64,000 nucleotides of DNA, taken from Trochalopteron elliotii (lineage: Eukaryota > Chordata > Aves > Passeriformes > Leiothrichidae). A model generated the notes under the pieces. It was not told the origin of the DNA, did no database searches, and was given only the letters and a program-made list of their open reading frames with translations. A program made the position numbers and the translations under genes. The stretch covers positions 361,958 through 425,957 of the forward strand of contig JANPWX010000642.1 in the NCBI GenBank assembly GCA_024734555.1. The letters run 5' to 3'. Positions 13,260 to 24,731 of this stretch are shown in pieces; the stretch's first letter is position 1, and every line of letters starts with the position of its first letter.

Positions 13260-13304
13260 CAAAAAAACCACAAAACCAAAACAAAAAACCCCAAACAAAC
13301 AAAA
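13227..13304. repeat. (AAAAC)n simple repeat
   Basis: Six perfect AAAAC units are followed by degenerate A/C-rich sequence with ACCACAAAACC and CAAACAAAC variants. Confidence 0.9.
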
Positions 13305-13834
13305 GAAGAGAGTAACTTTTATATGCTTTGATGTTTGTGGTTTACCTATAGATCCATATGTTAACTCCCACAGGTAGATAACTGTGGTAATTAAAACAAA
13401 TAAATCCCCTCTTTTTGGATCACTGCAGTCACAGAATTAATATGGCAAAGTTCTCTTAAAAGGATAAGTTCACTGCAGTCTGCATTATGAAGCATCCATA
13501 GTAAACGAAAAAATGACAAAAATTTATAAGTCTTGAGCACAAAAACTGTACTTTGGTTTTTACCTAAAGCATCTTAAATTTACCAGCTTGGCGGAAAACA
13601 CATGATCAATAACTACCTGGTAAGAACTCCGAAAGGTGTTTTGTGTAGTGCAGCAGGAAGCTGAGGGGAAGATCAATGGATAAATACCAACGTACCTGGA
13701 AGCAGAACTGATTTAAAGGGTCAAGAAGCAGCAGCAGCAGCCAGAGGATTTGTTGAGCTCCATCAGGAGTCCAACACATCCCAAACCTGAAAACACCTTC
13801 CTGGGACATGAGAGCAAATACCTGAGGTGAGCCT
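13305..13834. other. Non-coding spacer before solo LTR
   Basis: No coding signal. A short CAG trinucleotide run (AGCAGCAGCAGCAGCC) lies at 13727-13742. Confidence 0.4.
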
Positions 13835-13839
13835 TCCTG

Positions 13840-14139
13840 TGGGCTCGATATTTTCTGAGCCTAAGAATTATGGAGCTCTTCAAGGGAAACTTTTCAACAG
13901 TTTTCTTTTTCCCAAAACAACCTTGTGTAAACAATATTCCTTTCCCATAACTACAGGTGTTGTTTGCTATTTCTGTTACTTAGCCAATGGGAGAGGTGTC
14001 AGTCCTATGGACCAATAACGTGTCTTTTTAGCGCAGCGTGTTATAAAAGGGTTGAATGAATTGTAAATAAAGCCTTCTGATTTCTACTGCCTCCTGACTG
14101 GAGTCAAGCATCTTTATTTCGTGTCCTATTGCGACACCA
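13840..14139 (+). mobile_element. Solo LTR, 300 bp, plus orientation
   Basis: The element starts with TGGGCTCG and ends with GCGACACCA. It is bracketed by a perfect 5-bp direct repeat TCCTG (13835-13839 and 14140-14144), which I take as the target-site duplication. Inside are a CCAAT box in AGCCAATGGGAG (about 13981), a second ACCAATAACG, a TATA box TTATAAAA at 14041-14048 and a polyadenylation signal AATAAA at 14066-14071, followed by a 68-bp downstream tail. This order (U3 promoter, then poly(A) signal, then U5) is what a retroviral LTR looks like, and it sets the plus orientation. No internal retroviral sequence or second LTR is adjacent, so it is probably a solo LTR. An alternative end at GCGACA would lose the duplication. 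The family is not identified. Confidence 0.75.
13981..14071 (+). promoter_or_regulatory. LTR promoter: CCAAT boxes, TATA box and poly(A) signal
   Basis: Two CCAAT-type boxes lie about 60 and 30 bp upstream of TTATAAAA, and AATAAA lies only 18 bp after the TATA box. The compact spacing implies that the R region begins at or just after the poly(A) signal. Activity is inferred from motif order only. Confidence 0.6.
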
Positions 14140-14144
14140 TCCTG

Positions 14145-14591
14145 CTCTTGCTAGGGGGATAAAATGTCATAAATTACTCAACACTGACTGCAGGGAAAAA
14201 TAGGGAGTTACCTTGCCAAGCAGCTGATGTGGTATGAGATCCCTCCCCAGTTCACTCCGGAACTCACACTGTGCAAAGCCACAGAACAGACCCAGCACTT
14301 TGCACAGGTATCTGCAAGATGAATCCATTCCCCTAAATCTTGTAACAGCCAATGAGAAAATAACACAATAACACTTCTTAACATGACTACAAGGTGAAAA
14401 TGAAGCATGGACTTCCTGTGAAGGGAAAAGGTTGCCTTCTTCCCTGCTTCTCAGCAAGACCCTTTTAAAGGAAAATGAGCATGTTCCTTCTTGTAATACA
14501 TATATAATAAACTGATACATAATGCATTTCATAAGAAAACCACATAAATAATAAATGATCAAATAAAATCAATGGCATCTAGTTTGGCCAG
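14145..14591. other. Non-coding spacer
   Basis: A 131-codon minus frame (14167-14562) crosses this stretch but has no recognisable domain. The sequence does not look like a retroviral leader, since no primer site follows the LTR. Confidence 0.4.
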
Positions 14592-15124
14592 TGACATCCT
14601 GATCAGGGCACTGATTATATTCTGTGCTGGCACTGCTGAGGCCCTTCAAGGGCTGTGTCCAGTTCTAAGCCCTCCTGGCCAGAGAGATCTGGAGGGGCTG
14701 GAGCATGTCCAGGGCAGGGAATGGTGCTGGGAAGGGGCTGGAGCCCCAGAAGAGGCTGAGGGAGCTAGGAAAGGGGCTCAGCCTGGAGAAAAGGTGGCTC
14801 TGCACAACTCCCTGACAGGAGGGGACAGCTGGGGAGGTTGGGCTGGGCTCCCAGGGAACAGGGACAGGACAAGAGGGAACAGGCTCAGGCTGGGCCAGGG
14901 GAGGCTCAGAGTGCAATCAGGAGGAATTTCTGCATGGAAAGGGTGGTCAGGCCATGGCAGGGGCTGCCCAGGGAGGTTTGGAGTGCCCATTTCTGGAGGT
15001 GTCCAAGGAAGGCCTGGACGTGGCACTCAGTGGTCTGTGCTGGGGACAAGGTGGGGATGGGGCACAGCTGGGACTGGATGGGCTGGGAGGGTTCTCTAAC
15101 CTAGATGATTTTGGGATTCTGTGA
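14592..15124 (+). repeat. CR1 LINE fragment, sense, with internal deletion
   Basis: The copy starts in the CR1 reverse-transcriptase ORF end (GGGCTGTGTCCAGTTCTAAG), passes GGCTGAGGGAGCTAGGAAAG and CTCAGCCTGGAGAAAAGG, then AGGAGGAATTTCTGCATGG and GGGCTGCCCAGGGAGG, and ends at GATGATTTTGGGATTCTGTG. At about 530 bp it is one of the longer copies here. The segment between GTGTCCAGTTC and GGGCTGGAGC is shorter than in other avian CR1s, suggesting an internal deletion. Frames of 83-175 codons on both strands are repeat-derived. Confidence 0.92.
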
Positions 15125-18100
15125 AAACTGGAACACTGCTGTCCATTGTAAATCCATCTAGCCTTCTCACCACTGCTCTTATAAATTAGGAGCAATCCCA
15201 CAGATTGCCACAGAAAGACATCAAGACTGGTCAAAAAAAAGCAGTTTTAGCAAAACCATGAGCAGTTTGGCTGCCACAGTCACTGGAAGAGAGCATGGCT
15301 GCTCTATAGCTTTCATGGGGTTTGTATCAATTTACCCTGTTAGCTGAACAAAACCTCAGAGCATAGCAACTGCTAAAAATTGAACCAGTAAATTGCAGAT
15401 TAAGGAACTTGCTGTTATTTTGGCATATCTATATGGGTATTATTACCAGTCCTTGTTTTCCCCCCAGTTGACAAGTCCAATATACAAATCCATATTTGAG
15501 TTCCTTTCATGTCAATAATCATTAAGGAGCATGTTACAAGTACCACAGGTTTATAGGGACTAACATGCTCAAAATCTGTCCCTGTAAAAGTGACTTACAC
15601 TACTGGGTGTTACTTTTATCAACAGATTTACTGCTGCAAATTCTTAAAAATTTCCAAATTACATAAATGACAATTAGTGCTCAGAAATTACTGAAATCAT
15701 AAATAAAAAGCAGTGGAAACAGCTGGTATCCTCCCATATTCCACTCCTTGCATCAAAACAACACTCAACAAATTGGTACCTGGCAATTTCTGTGTTGCTT
15801 ATATGGCAATTAATAATCAACTTCAAAATTTTTAAATTATTTGGCTTATTAGTAAACATAAAGCTACTGCAAGTATCAACATGCTTTGCATTAAAATTGT
15901 GGCTGCATTTCTCTTCAGAAAATACAGAAGAAACTTTCTTCACAGATCTATACCATTTTTTACAAAGTTATATCATACCAATGGATGTGTCCACTACTCC
16001 TGTCCTTGTATTAATTTGTCTGGTAGAAATATCACATTTAGAAGTTCAAAGCTATTCAGATCTCACTTTTTGGAAAATTCCCATCACAGTTGCTACCCTT
16101 CATTTCTCAGGTAATTAAGCAAGTTACCTGACAGTATCAGGCACTCTCATTTTCTCTCAACTAAACATGCACATGCCTGAATAACCATTTATCACAACCC
16201 CTTTTTGCTGCCTCTTCTGGCATCTCCTCACTCCCGTGGGGCTGGCTGAGCTAGAGAGGCTGCTGAGCACAGAAAATGAAGTTCAGACTTCCATAAATCA
16301 GAAGGGTCAGAGGCACAGCCCAGTGTGCTGAGGGCTAGGACAGCACGTGTGAGAACACAGATGTGGAACTGGTTTATTGAAGTTTAAAAAATCACCTGTA
16401 AAGTGCTCACATGTATCTACATATTTCTGTTTTGCTTCTAATTAAATCAGAAGAACTTCAAATCGAAGGAAAAAAAAAATCAAACCCACTCTACTGCTGC
16501 CTGCAGTGTTAACTGAGCTAAAAAAATCAGAGGCTTTCAAAGAAATCAACATAAGGTAACTTTCAGTAGGCCCAGGCTTTTGTGACAGTGTGAGAAGACC
16601 TATAAGTGAAAAAAAGCGCTCCCACCAATCCACCAGGGCCTACAGGGTCAGATGAAAGAATTTTGAACCCAGTGTTCAGTGTTTTCTTGTTTAGGACATC
16701 AGTTAATGTCCTGAATTTCCCTAGCTCTCTCCTGCACCCCTCAAACCCCCAAATACAATTCCTTCTTGGTTTCCTCTTATTCTTAATTAACCTGACTGTA
16801 TCCATGATCTGTCCAATGATTTGCAGGTAATATTTCTCATTATTGCTGTTTGTCGAAAAAAATAAATTTTAAACCTCCACTTCGGGGGAAAAGAAAGTCT
16901 GGCCAATTTTCTTCGGTTTCAGCATTATGAACACATATCTTCAACAATTACTTACAACATAACAAGTACAATTCAACATGAAGGCACATCTTGTAGTTCA
17001 AGATTTTTGTGGGTTTACAAGGGGGAACACAATCGAGAAAATTTCATAATCATGAAAATCAGCCTTCAGAAAAGAAATCTCATTACAATATCAAAGTTCC
17101 ACATAAATCTCAGTAGCTGTATCAATCCAGAGCACTCCAACTAAAAGGAGAAATTAATTGTTTTAGAGGAGCTTTAAAAATAAGATAAATGAATGGTAAT
17201 TCCATGTTTTTTCCCAGACGTTTATCTTGGGATAAGTAACCTAGTAGACAGAAGAAAGAAAAAAAAAAAATCTTCTCTCTCATTTTGCATAAATGAATGA
17301 AGAGGCAAAAAGAAATAATATTATGGTATTTCAAATATATGCCTGTAGGAGCTGATTCTACTGAAATTATTGGTACATGCTTAAAAGCAAAGAAAACTAC
17401 TCATTTCAGCAGGAAACAGAAATACCTCCTGCTGGAAGTAGGAAGACTTTACTCAAGAGAGCAATCTTCTTACGCTAGGAATTATTTAAATTAAGGAAAA
17501 ATATATGTAAGACAGTCCTCCTAAAAGTTACATTTTTCATTTGAAATTCCAGAGCAAAATATCCCTCAAGGAGGAGGCATCAAAAGCAGACAAGTTACAG
17601 CTCATGGAGCTCCAGTAAAGTTGTGACTACAAGGTTTCCTGAATAATTGAAAAGGCAAAAAAGAAATATAAAGTGTTTTGAAACAACATTTTAATGTCTA
17701 ATCAATTCTATGTGTTTTAACTGAATTTATATTGTTTCTCAAGCCTGTTACTTTTTGGGAATAAAAGGGTTTTTCTACTAAAATGCCAGCAGTTAAAGTT
17801 ATAAATGTGTCTATATCGGCATAAAGACATTCCCACACTAGGTGGAAAAAATGGAATATAGAATTGCCATTCACTTATTCCCAACAATGGAAAGAATCCC
17901 AGGAACATCTTTCAGGCTTACATGAAACTTATACACCCATTCATAAGGAATAGTTTCCCTCCCAATATCATCTAATGCACTCTCTATAAACCTCTGAGGA
18001 AAACGGTTTATGAGCAACAGGAAAATTAACAGGATTTGAAAGATCTGATATTTAAAAGAAAAAAAAAGTTAGAAAAGTGACAAGATTAATGGTCTATACT

Positions 18101-19312
18101 GGATGATAAATTTCAGACAATAATCCTCTAATGTCAGGATAGAGTAAAAATAACCTAATAAATCCTTTCCCAGCTATGATATAGTAGTAGAAAAGTATTT
18201 CTGAAAAAAAATATTGTTCACAGAGTTCTTAGTGTGGCAGAAGAGTCATCCTATAGGACTTTAACAAGGAGCTTCACATAACTAGCTGGGTAAACAGGAT
18301 TTCTGATGAATTCTTCTGATCTGGCAGACTTTCTAAGCTAAGGATGGTTATCTGTCTTGCAGAACACAGAATGTGGCCTGATCCTACATGTATTGGCAAA
18401 AAGAAAAAAAAATACACATCTATAACCTGTAGAAAATTTCAAGCTAAACAACTCAAAATTTAAATTTTACATTTATATTTTTTTTGCATGTGAAGGACTA
18501 GAGCAAGATGTTTTAACAGCACTGTACCCTATATAATTAAAGACTGATACTTTTTAGAATGAGTGCTTTAAATATCTTGAAATTAACTTGGGACTCTAAT
18601 AAAAAAATCTATATTCAGAAAAGAAATCAAAGAGAATCAATAGCTACATAAGAACTGTACATTTGATGATAAAAGGAAAACTGAGGAACAAAGTATTTAC
18701 AAAAAAAAAGTACTAACTTAATATTAAATGTTACTCAAACTTATCTTTCAGCTGGAAAGCTGATAAAATTATATCAGCCAATATTATGGCCCTGCAAATT
18801 CTGTTATTAAAAAGCTCTTTGTAATAATTTTTGCAATATTTTTTGAAAGCTTTAAAAGCCCCGCCCCAGCACAATCTCTGACAAAATGTATATAGGGTGG
18901 CTAATATTACAATGTCTTAAAAATATTAGCTTGCTGGACAAATATGTACTTTTGGATAAACAGCACCTGAACTTACAGCAGACATTTTTCTAAATGTTAC
19001 AGCCCTACTAATAGTTTCAATTAAATAAAAATTAAAGCTGAGAAAATATCACAAAAGGGTAATCTAATATTTGATCATTAATGTGCTTATGTAAAGTGAT
19101 ATTTACAACAGCATTTGGAGATCCAGGAAATTTTCCTGAAGGAAAAAAAAAAAAAAAAGAAAAAAAAAAGAGCTTTAATAACTTCTAGTACATACTGAAC
19201 TTTTGTGTCCTGCACATCACATTATCCCCAGAAGCACTGGAAGAGTCATCCAAGACCAGTTGCTCAGGTTTGAAGATGAAACTTCCTTAGAGAGATGATT
19301 TATCAGAGCATG
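15125..19312. other. AT-rich non-coding stretch with poly(A) tract
   Basis: About 4.2 kb with no recognised repeat family apart from an A-rich run (19143-19169, sixteen A then G then ten A). Frames of 60-119 codons occur on both strands without domains. No splice-bounded exon could be recognised. Confidence 0.5.
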
Positions 19313-19580
19313 AAGTCACAGGACAAGGGGGAATGGCTCCCAGTGCCAGAGGGCAGGGTTAGATGGGATACTGGGAAGGAATTGTTCCCTGGAAGGGTGC
19401 GCAGGCCCTGGCACAGGGTGCCCAGAGAAGCTGTGGCTGCCCCTGGATCCCTGGCAGCGTCCAAGGCCAGGTTGGACATTGGGGCTTGGAGCAGCCTGGG
19501 ACAGTGGAAGGTATCCCTGCCCATGGCAGGGGTGGGATGGGATTTAAGGTCCCTCCCAGCCCAATCGGTTCCAGGATCCT
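19313..19580 (+). repeat. CR1 LINE 3' fragment, sense
   Basis: Begins at GTCACAGGACAAGGGGGAAT, continues through the CR1 3' block and ends in TCCCAGCCCAATCGGTTCCAGGA. The last part of the tail has decayed and the octamer is barely visible. It is very similar to the copies at 21.9 and 49.3 kb. The 73-119 codon frames are repeat-derived. Confidence 0.93.
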
Positions 19581-21903
19581 CACAGACCAGCCCTTCATCT
19601 TCAGGTCAAAGAATGTTGCCATTGCTGCCTTACACTGGACAGAACCGAACTTAGGACAGGATCTTAAAATCTAAAAAGACCTTGGTATTAGTGAAACAAG
19701 GAATTTCAGCATTTTTAAGGGGCCTATTTTTTTTTTTTTATTAATCAAAAAGGTTTCCCATCCCAGCATTGTTACCATTTCCCCAGTCCTAGGGTGAGCA
19801 ATACTCACAACCCCTTGAAAACCTCCAGAGCCAGAAATTGCACTCATGCCTATATTCATGGCAACTGGAAATAACTTCCATGGATTAGCTGGTCATCTTC
19901 CAGCTACTGCCATTCAGCATGTCTGTGATAAAAAAGGGAAAAACTACACAGAAATCTGATAAAGCTGATTCGCACACACACAGAGCTGGTGCTGCCCTGC
20001 TCACCTCTGCTCTCCTGCATGGACCAAGGAGGGAGGACCACAGGAACAGAGAAGTCCCCTGAGGCAGAGCTGCCTGGAGGCCTGGGAGGAGAAAACAGCA
20101 AGAAGAGACACTTGAAATGTCTGAAGAACTGTAGTATTTACATGAACTCCATATTCTCTTTGCTCAAATGTACCCCAGCTTCTTTGAAGATGTTTTTGGG
20201 TAACATCTGCCCTATAAGAAAAAGAAAAATCTTATAAAACCCAACTATGTTATTTTTGTTATGTATTCCTTAGAATGTCCTTTTGATTGTAGATACAGCC
20301 CAATTTCTCAGATGACAATATTTTTACTTCAAAGTTTCCTAGAAAATATAAATTTAATAATATTCAAATTAAAAAAATGTCAAAATAAGCCCATTGTCCC
20401 ACTTACATCCACATAAATTTCAGAGATGTCAACCTTGATCTCTTTGCATGTTAAAGACAATGATAAACCAACATCTATTTAATGCTTGTACCTCCTAGAG
20501 TTTCTGCTGTTTGTAATAAACTCAGCAGTTTCTCCCTATTTTATATTAATTGGTGGGCAGCCAGATGTTGTGTTCTGCTGGAAAACAGCACATGCTGGCA
20601 ACATGGACATTTGTTTCAGAAATCAATATTCCAATGAGAAGGAAAAAGCTAATTAGACAGCAAGGTATTAATTAGTGACATCCAGCTGAGAAAGCAGAGG
20701 TTTCCTCACTGCCAATGTACCAATGTTACGACAGAGGATTACAGTTTCTTCATGGAGCTTTCATTACCTAAATAATGTTATAATTTAATATTGCCTTTTT
20801 GTAGATAGTAATAAAGCTGAGATAAAATCAAAAGGAGTGAGTACACTAATATTTCCTTGTTTTTCTCACAGCATTGTTGTTTATATCAAGTAAGAGCATA
20901 CACTGAGTTACTAAAGATTTCCTCCATGACGTTCTCTGAACTTTCTGAAATTAATTCTCATACCGCCTGATGGAGCAAATTTTCAGAGTTGGTCACTTGC
21001 CATTTAAGTTTTAAATAAAAAGCACGTGATTTTTTCCAAGCCTTCAAAGTCTGTGATGGTAGAATATAAGAAAGTATTTCTGAGAACACTGCCCAAATTT
21101 CAGGCAGAATTCTGAAACTCAGATTTTTCCTACAATCAAATTCTTTTCCATTTGCCATGTAAGTCAGATTTATCCATGAGACCTGGACTTCCAAGATGTG
21201 TAGTTCGCATTTCAACAGAGAAAAAGATGTGATACCTCCAGGAGAGAGAAGGCTGAAATAATTTCTACTTCCTACACTGGGAGGTTTTGGGACTCAGGGG
21301 ATCATTTTTCTTAATGTAGAAATGACCACTGGAAAGTTTTCCTTTCTAGGGTGTGGCAGAATTTGAGTCCTCTCACATTCCACTACCTTTGGAACAAGGA
21401 GTTTGTGAAGCTGATGAGAAACTGCATTGAGGAGCTGTGTTCCAGCCCCAAGTCATCCCAAATAAAGCTTCCGCCTCCTCTCTGGGTTAACTGGGTTTCC
21501 CAGGAACGCTTTTATGAGCGTGAAAAAAGATGGCAAGTGCTCTCTTGTGGCATTGGAACTGCATACATCAAGAATCCTTCTGCTTTATGTAGTTTATTAA
21601 ATCATCAGCTGTTTGTGAAACTTCACAGAACTTCATCCCTCTCAATGCAGTGGTAACTAAGCCTATCTTTACAAAGTCTTGGAATAAAAATCTATTCCTT
21701 ATGTATTGAAACTCCATCTATTCCACAGCACAGTCACATGCCTGGGGTTCTATAAAACATTAGCAACTGTGAGAGCTTTCAGTGTGTCTGTCATTGCCAC
21801 CTGAGCTTCTCAGCCCACTCCTGGAAAACTACTGCAGTGACATGTCCTGAATTATACCCTTACGTTATATCATGAAGGAAGATGACAAGAAGATGACAAG
21901 AAA
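19581..21903. other. Non-coding spacer
   Basis: Contains a T9 run at 19729-19739 and frames of up to 101 codons (21351-21656 plus) with no domain recognised. Confidence 0.45.
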
Positions 21904-22158
21904 GATGGAGAGAGACAATTTACTGGAGTGATACAACAAGGGGGAATGGCTCCCAGTGCCAGAGGGCAGGGTTAGATGGGATACTGGGAAGGAATTGCTC
22001 CCTGGAAGGGTGCGCAGGCCCTGGCACAGGGTGCCCAGAGAAGCTGTGGCTGCCCCTGGATCCCTGGCAGTGTCCAAGGCCAGGTTGGACACTGGGGCTT
22101 GGAGCAGCCTGGGATAGTGGAAGGTGTCCTTCCAAACAAAACTATGATTCCATGATTA
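21904..22158 (+). repeat. CR1 LINE 3' fragment, sense
   Basis: Starts near GGAGAGAGACAATTTACTGG and carries the complete GATGGGATACTGGGAAGGAA to GGAGCAGCCTGGGATAGTGG block. The tail then jumps from GTGTCC directly to TTCCAAACAAAACTATGATT, so about 40 bp of the usual 3' region (the CTGCCCATGGCAGGGG part) is deleted before the ATTCCATGATT end. Confidence 0.92.
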
Positions 22159-22230
22159 TCCTTTCCATATATAAAAAGCTGAAATGGAGACAAAATTACT
22201 AAGACACTAAAGTGCTCAACCTTACCAGTC

Positions 22231-22272
22231 ATTAATTAATTCATTCATTCATTCATTCACTCATTCACTCAT
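22231..22272. repeat. (ATTC)n microsatellite
   Basis: A run of ATTA, ATTC and CATTCACT variants, about ten 4-bp units. Confidence 0.85.
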
Positions 22273-23539
22273 CCCACATAATCCTGAAACTACTTTGATC
22301 TCCTTCATTTCCTGTATTCTTCACTCATTCCACTTCCATGATTTTGTCCATCAAGCCAACCAAAGTGTTTAACATGTGGCTTTAACTATTAACCTGTGGA
22401 ATTCTTAATGTAGCTCTTACATACGGAACAATTCTTCTGTCCTCATATCACTGATGTAAGCAATTCTCAATGTTAGTTATCATTAAATTTTCTTGGAAAA
22501 TAGTTGGCAGTTTTTGATCCTTTGACAGTCAGTGCTACAACACTAACCCTGGGCAGAAGGAGCTTAAGCTGCTTTGAACAGGCAACAGACTGTAAATATC
22601 ATTGCAATAGTAAAACTTGATTGCTTAAATTATCAAAGATAATTTTGAGAACTCGGTTCTTTTTGATTTTTCCTCTTGCCTTTTCTTATTACCTGCATCT
22701 TTCCCCAATTTCCCAAATTGCTATTCCAATTTCCTAATATTTTCAGCACACTATCTTCTGCTGCTTTAAATTCTGTCTTCTTTTACACTTCTGAATTTCT
22801 CATTCTTCTTGATGACAATTTTGTCTCATTAGTTTAATTTGAGATATTAAGGCCCCACTACAATGCTGTTGGTTTACATAATATACCTGTATCTCACTAC
22901 CATAAGATACATTTCCTATTAAAAAAAACCTCCTGACAAGATCCTAACACTTCTTTCTCATGAAGCACTTTCACATGAAATATTTTTCTGAGATTAACTT
23001 TATGCATCATTTTAGATGAGCTAAATCCCAAGTAAGACAGCCTGCAGCTTAATTAATCTAAATCATTCCATAACTTTTATGTAACATAATAAATGTGGAC
23101 TTTATTTGCTTCTGGGGAAATAGTTAAATTTTGCATGCATGCATAACTAACCAAAGTACAAAGTAATTAAAACTTTTCAGTGCTTGCTCATAAGCATTGC
23201 CATGACATAGCAATTAAGTCCTCAAAATATCACAAAGAAGATACATTAAATTATAGTCCTTTAAAAACAGTATTAAAATAGGGAACCTGTGTAAGGTTTT
23301 GTAGTATACACAAGTATCTCAGGTGGTGCCTGGAAATCAAAATATCCATGTTCTAACAAAAGGAACTGCACCAGTCTAGCTCTAAAGAAAGACTTTCACA
23401 AGTTCAAAAACAATTTTCATCATTGGAACAGACAGAAATCTCTCCTCTTGATGGATTCCCACAGCAGCTGCCCATCCTAAACGCCCTCTTTATTGTCTTT
23501 ACCCACACGAGGGCTGCAGGTGCTGCTCAGAGAATGGAT
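22273..23539. other. Non-coding spacer
   Basis: AT-rich sequence with no recognised element. Confidence 0.45.
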
Positions 23540-23768
23540 AAGGAATGTCCCTGCAGCCCCTCAGACCCTGGAAGGAGCTCTGAAGTCTCCAAACAACCTT
23601 CTCCTCTCCAGTCTGAGCAGCCCCAGCTCTCCCAGCCTGGCTCCACAGGGGAGGTGCTGCAGTCCCCTCAGCACCTCCATGGCCTCCTCTGGGCTTGCTC
23701 CAACAATTACACATCCTTCTTATGTTGAGGGCACCAGAAGTGTCCATGGTGCTCCAGGTGGGGTCTCA
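23540..23768 (-). repeat. CR1 LINE internal fragment, antisense
   Basis: On minus it reads GGTCTCA...CTGGAG..., then GAGGAGGCCATGGAGGTGC, CCAGGCTGGGAGAGCTGGGG and CTCAGACTGGAGAGGAGAAG. This is the conserved 3' part of the CR1 reverse-transcriptase ORF. The 3' tail found in other copies is missing, so both ends are truncated. The 82-101 codon frames over it are repeat-derived. Confidence 0.85.
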
Positions 23769-24368
23769 TGATGACAATAATCAATCATAAATATATTATT
23801 TCTTTATACCACTATAGATATTCTCACCATGCAGGGCTGCCAAGAGGGTGGTTCAGAGAAGTGTGCTCAGTTTGCCATCCCTCATGAAAAACAAGATGTA
23901 AACTCTCCCTGCTCCTTTTCAAGATTATGCAGACAGTGTAAGTCCTCCTTTCACCCCTTTCTGAAAGGTTTTTTTTTTCCCTCTATACCCTTCCCACTCC
24001 TTTTAACACTGAAAAATTACAATAAAAGAACAAACACAACCCCCATCAGTCTGGGCTGAAGTTCTACATACTCAGTATCATCAAAGTGCACAGCACAAGG
24101 AAAATAAGCAGATAAAATGCAATTCTTTCCCACCTTTAAGGCTAACAGACCTTTAGCATTTATACAATGTTTCCAAGTCACTAATCCTAAAGGACTACTG
24201 GGATGGAAAATATGACCCTGCTGCTCTCAGTACTGCTGAATAAGAGATGTGCACTGAGGATGGTTCTCCGTTCTCATTTCAATATTAAAAAGAGAGACAT
24301 TACTACAAGTAGTACCCAGGCAGCAAAATATATATCAATTCAAAGGAGGTTTGGAGTCAAAAATTTCC
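23769..24368. other. Non-coding spacer before solo LTR
   Basis: No gene or repeat recognised. A T9 run lies near 23970-23978. Confidence 0.4.
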
Positions 24369-24374
24369 CAAATT

Positions 24375-24725
24375 TGTCACTGATGTTGGAGACAGGAATG
24401 CCACAAGAACACACCGAGATCACGCAGCAACAGCTGAGGTTTTATTGCTGGGTGCTCTGTTTTTTAGGGGGTTTCAAATTTCCCATGCTTACAAATGTGA
24501 CTGGTGAAGGGTCTTTACTCCACCCAGCTCACTGGCCAATGATATGGGCACATTCATGGTTCAAAGGGCTTGGCTGGGGTCCCTTGTTCGAGTTTGAATC
24601 CAACCCATCATTAATGTACCCGGGGACTTGTTTACTTCTGTTCCCTAAGGAGCTAGGCTGGTCGAGCTGGTGTCTGTTATGGCCAAATTATCTGTGCGGC
24701 TTACAGAACAGCTGAAGCTGTCACA
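24375..24725 (-). mobile_element. Solo LTR, ERV-A family, 351 bp, minus orientation
   Basis: The block aligns along its whole length with the LTRs of ERV-A at 30970-31319 and 35472-35820. Shared landmarks in order are GGAGACAG.AATGC, CACACCGAG.TCA, GCAGCAACAGC, TTTCCCATGCTTACAAATG, CCCAGCTCACT, GGACTTGTTTAC, AGCTAGGCTGGTC and AAATTATCTGTGC. It runs from TGTCACTG to GCTGTCACA and is flanked by CAAATT (24369-24374) and CAAATG (24726-24731), a 6-bp duplication with one mismatch as expected for a class II (alpha/betaretrovirus-like) insertion. On minus, the poly(A) signal AATAAA is at plus 24441-24446. It is clearly more diverged than the ERV-A pair, so this is an older solo LTR of the same or a sister family. 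A 170-codon plus frame across it is antisense to the LTR and not a gene. Confidence 0.9.
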
Positions 24726-24731
24726 CAAATG

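Noticed and set aside
24580..24605. GTTCGAGTTTGAATCC resembling a tRNA B box
   Set aside because: No A box or cloverleaf can be built around it, and it lies inside an LTR shared with ERV-A.
24203..24715. A 170-codon plus frame
   Set aside because: Most of it is antisense to the solo LTR at 24375-24725 and the rest has no domain.
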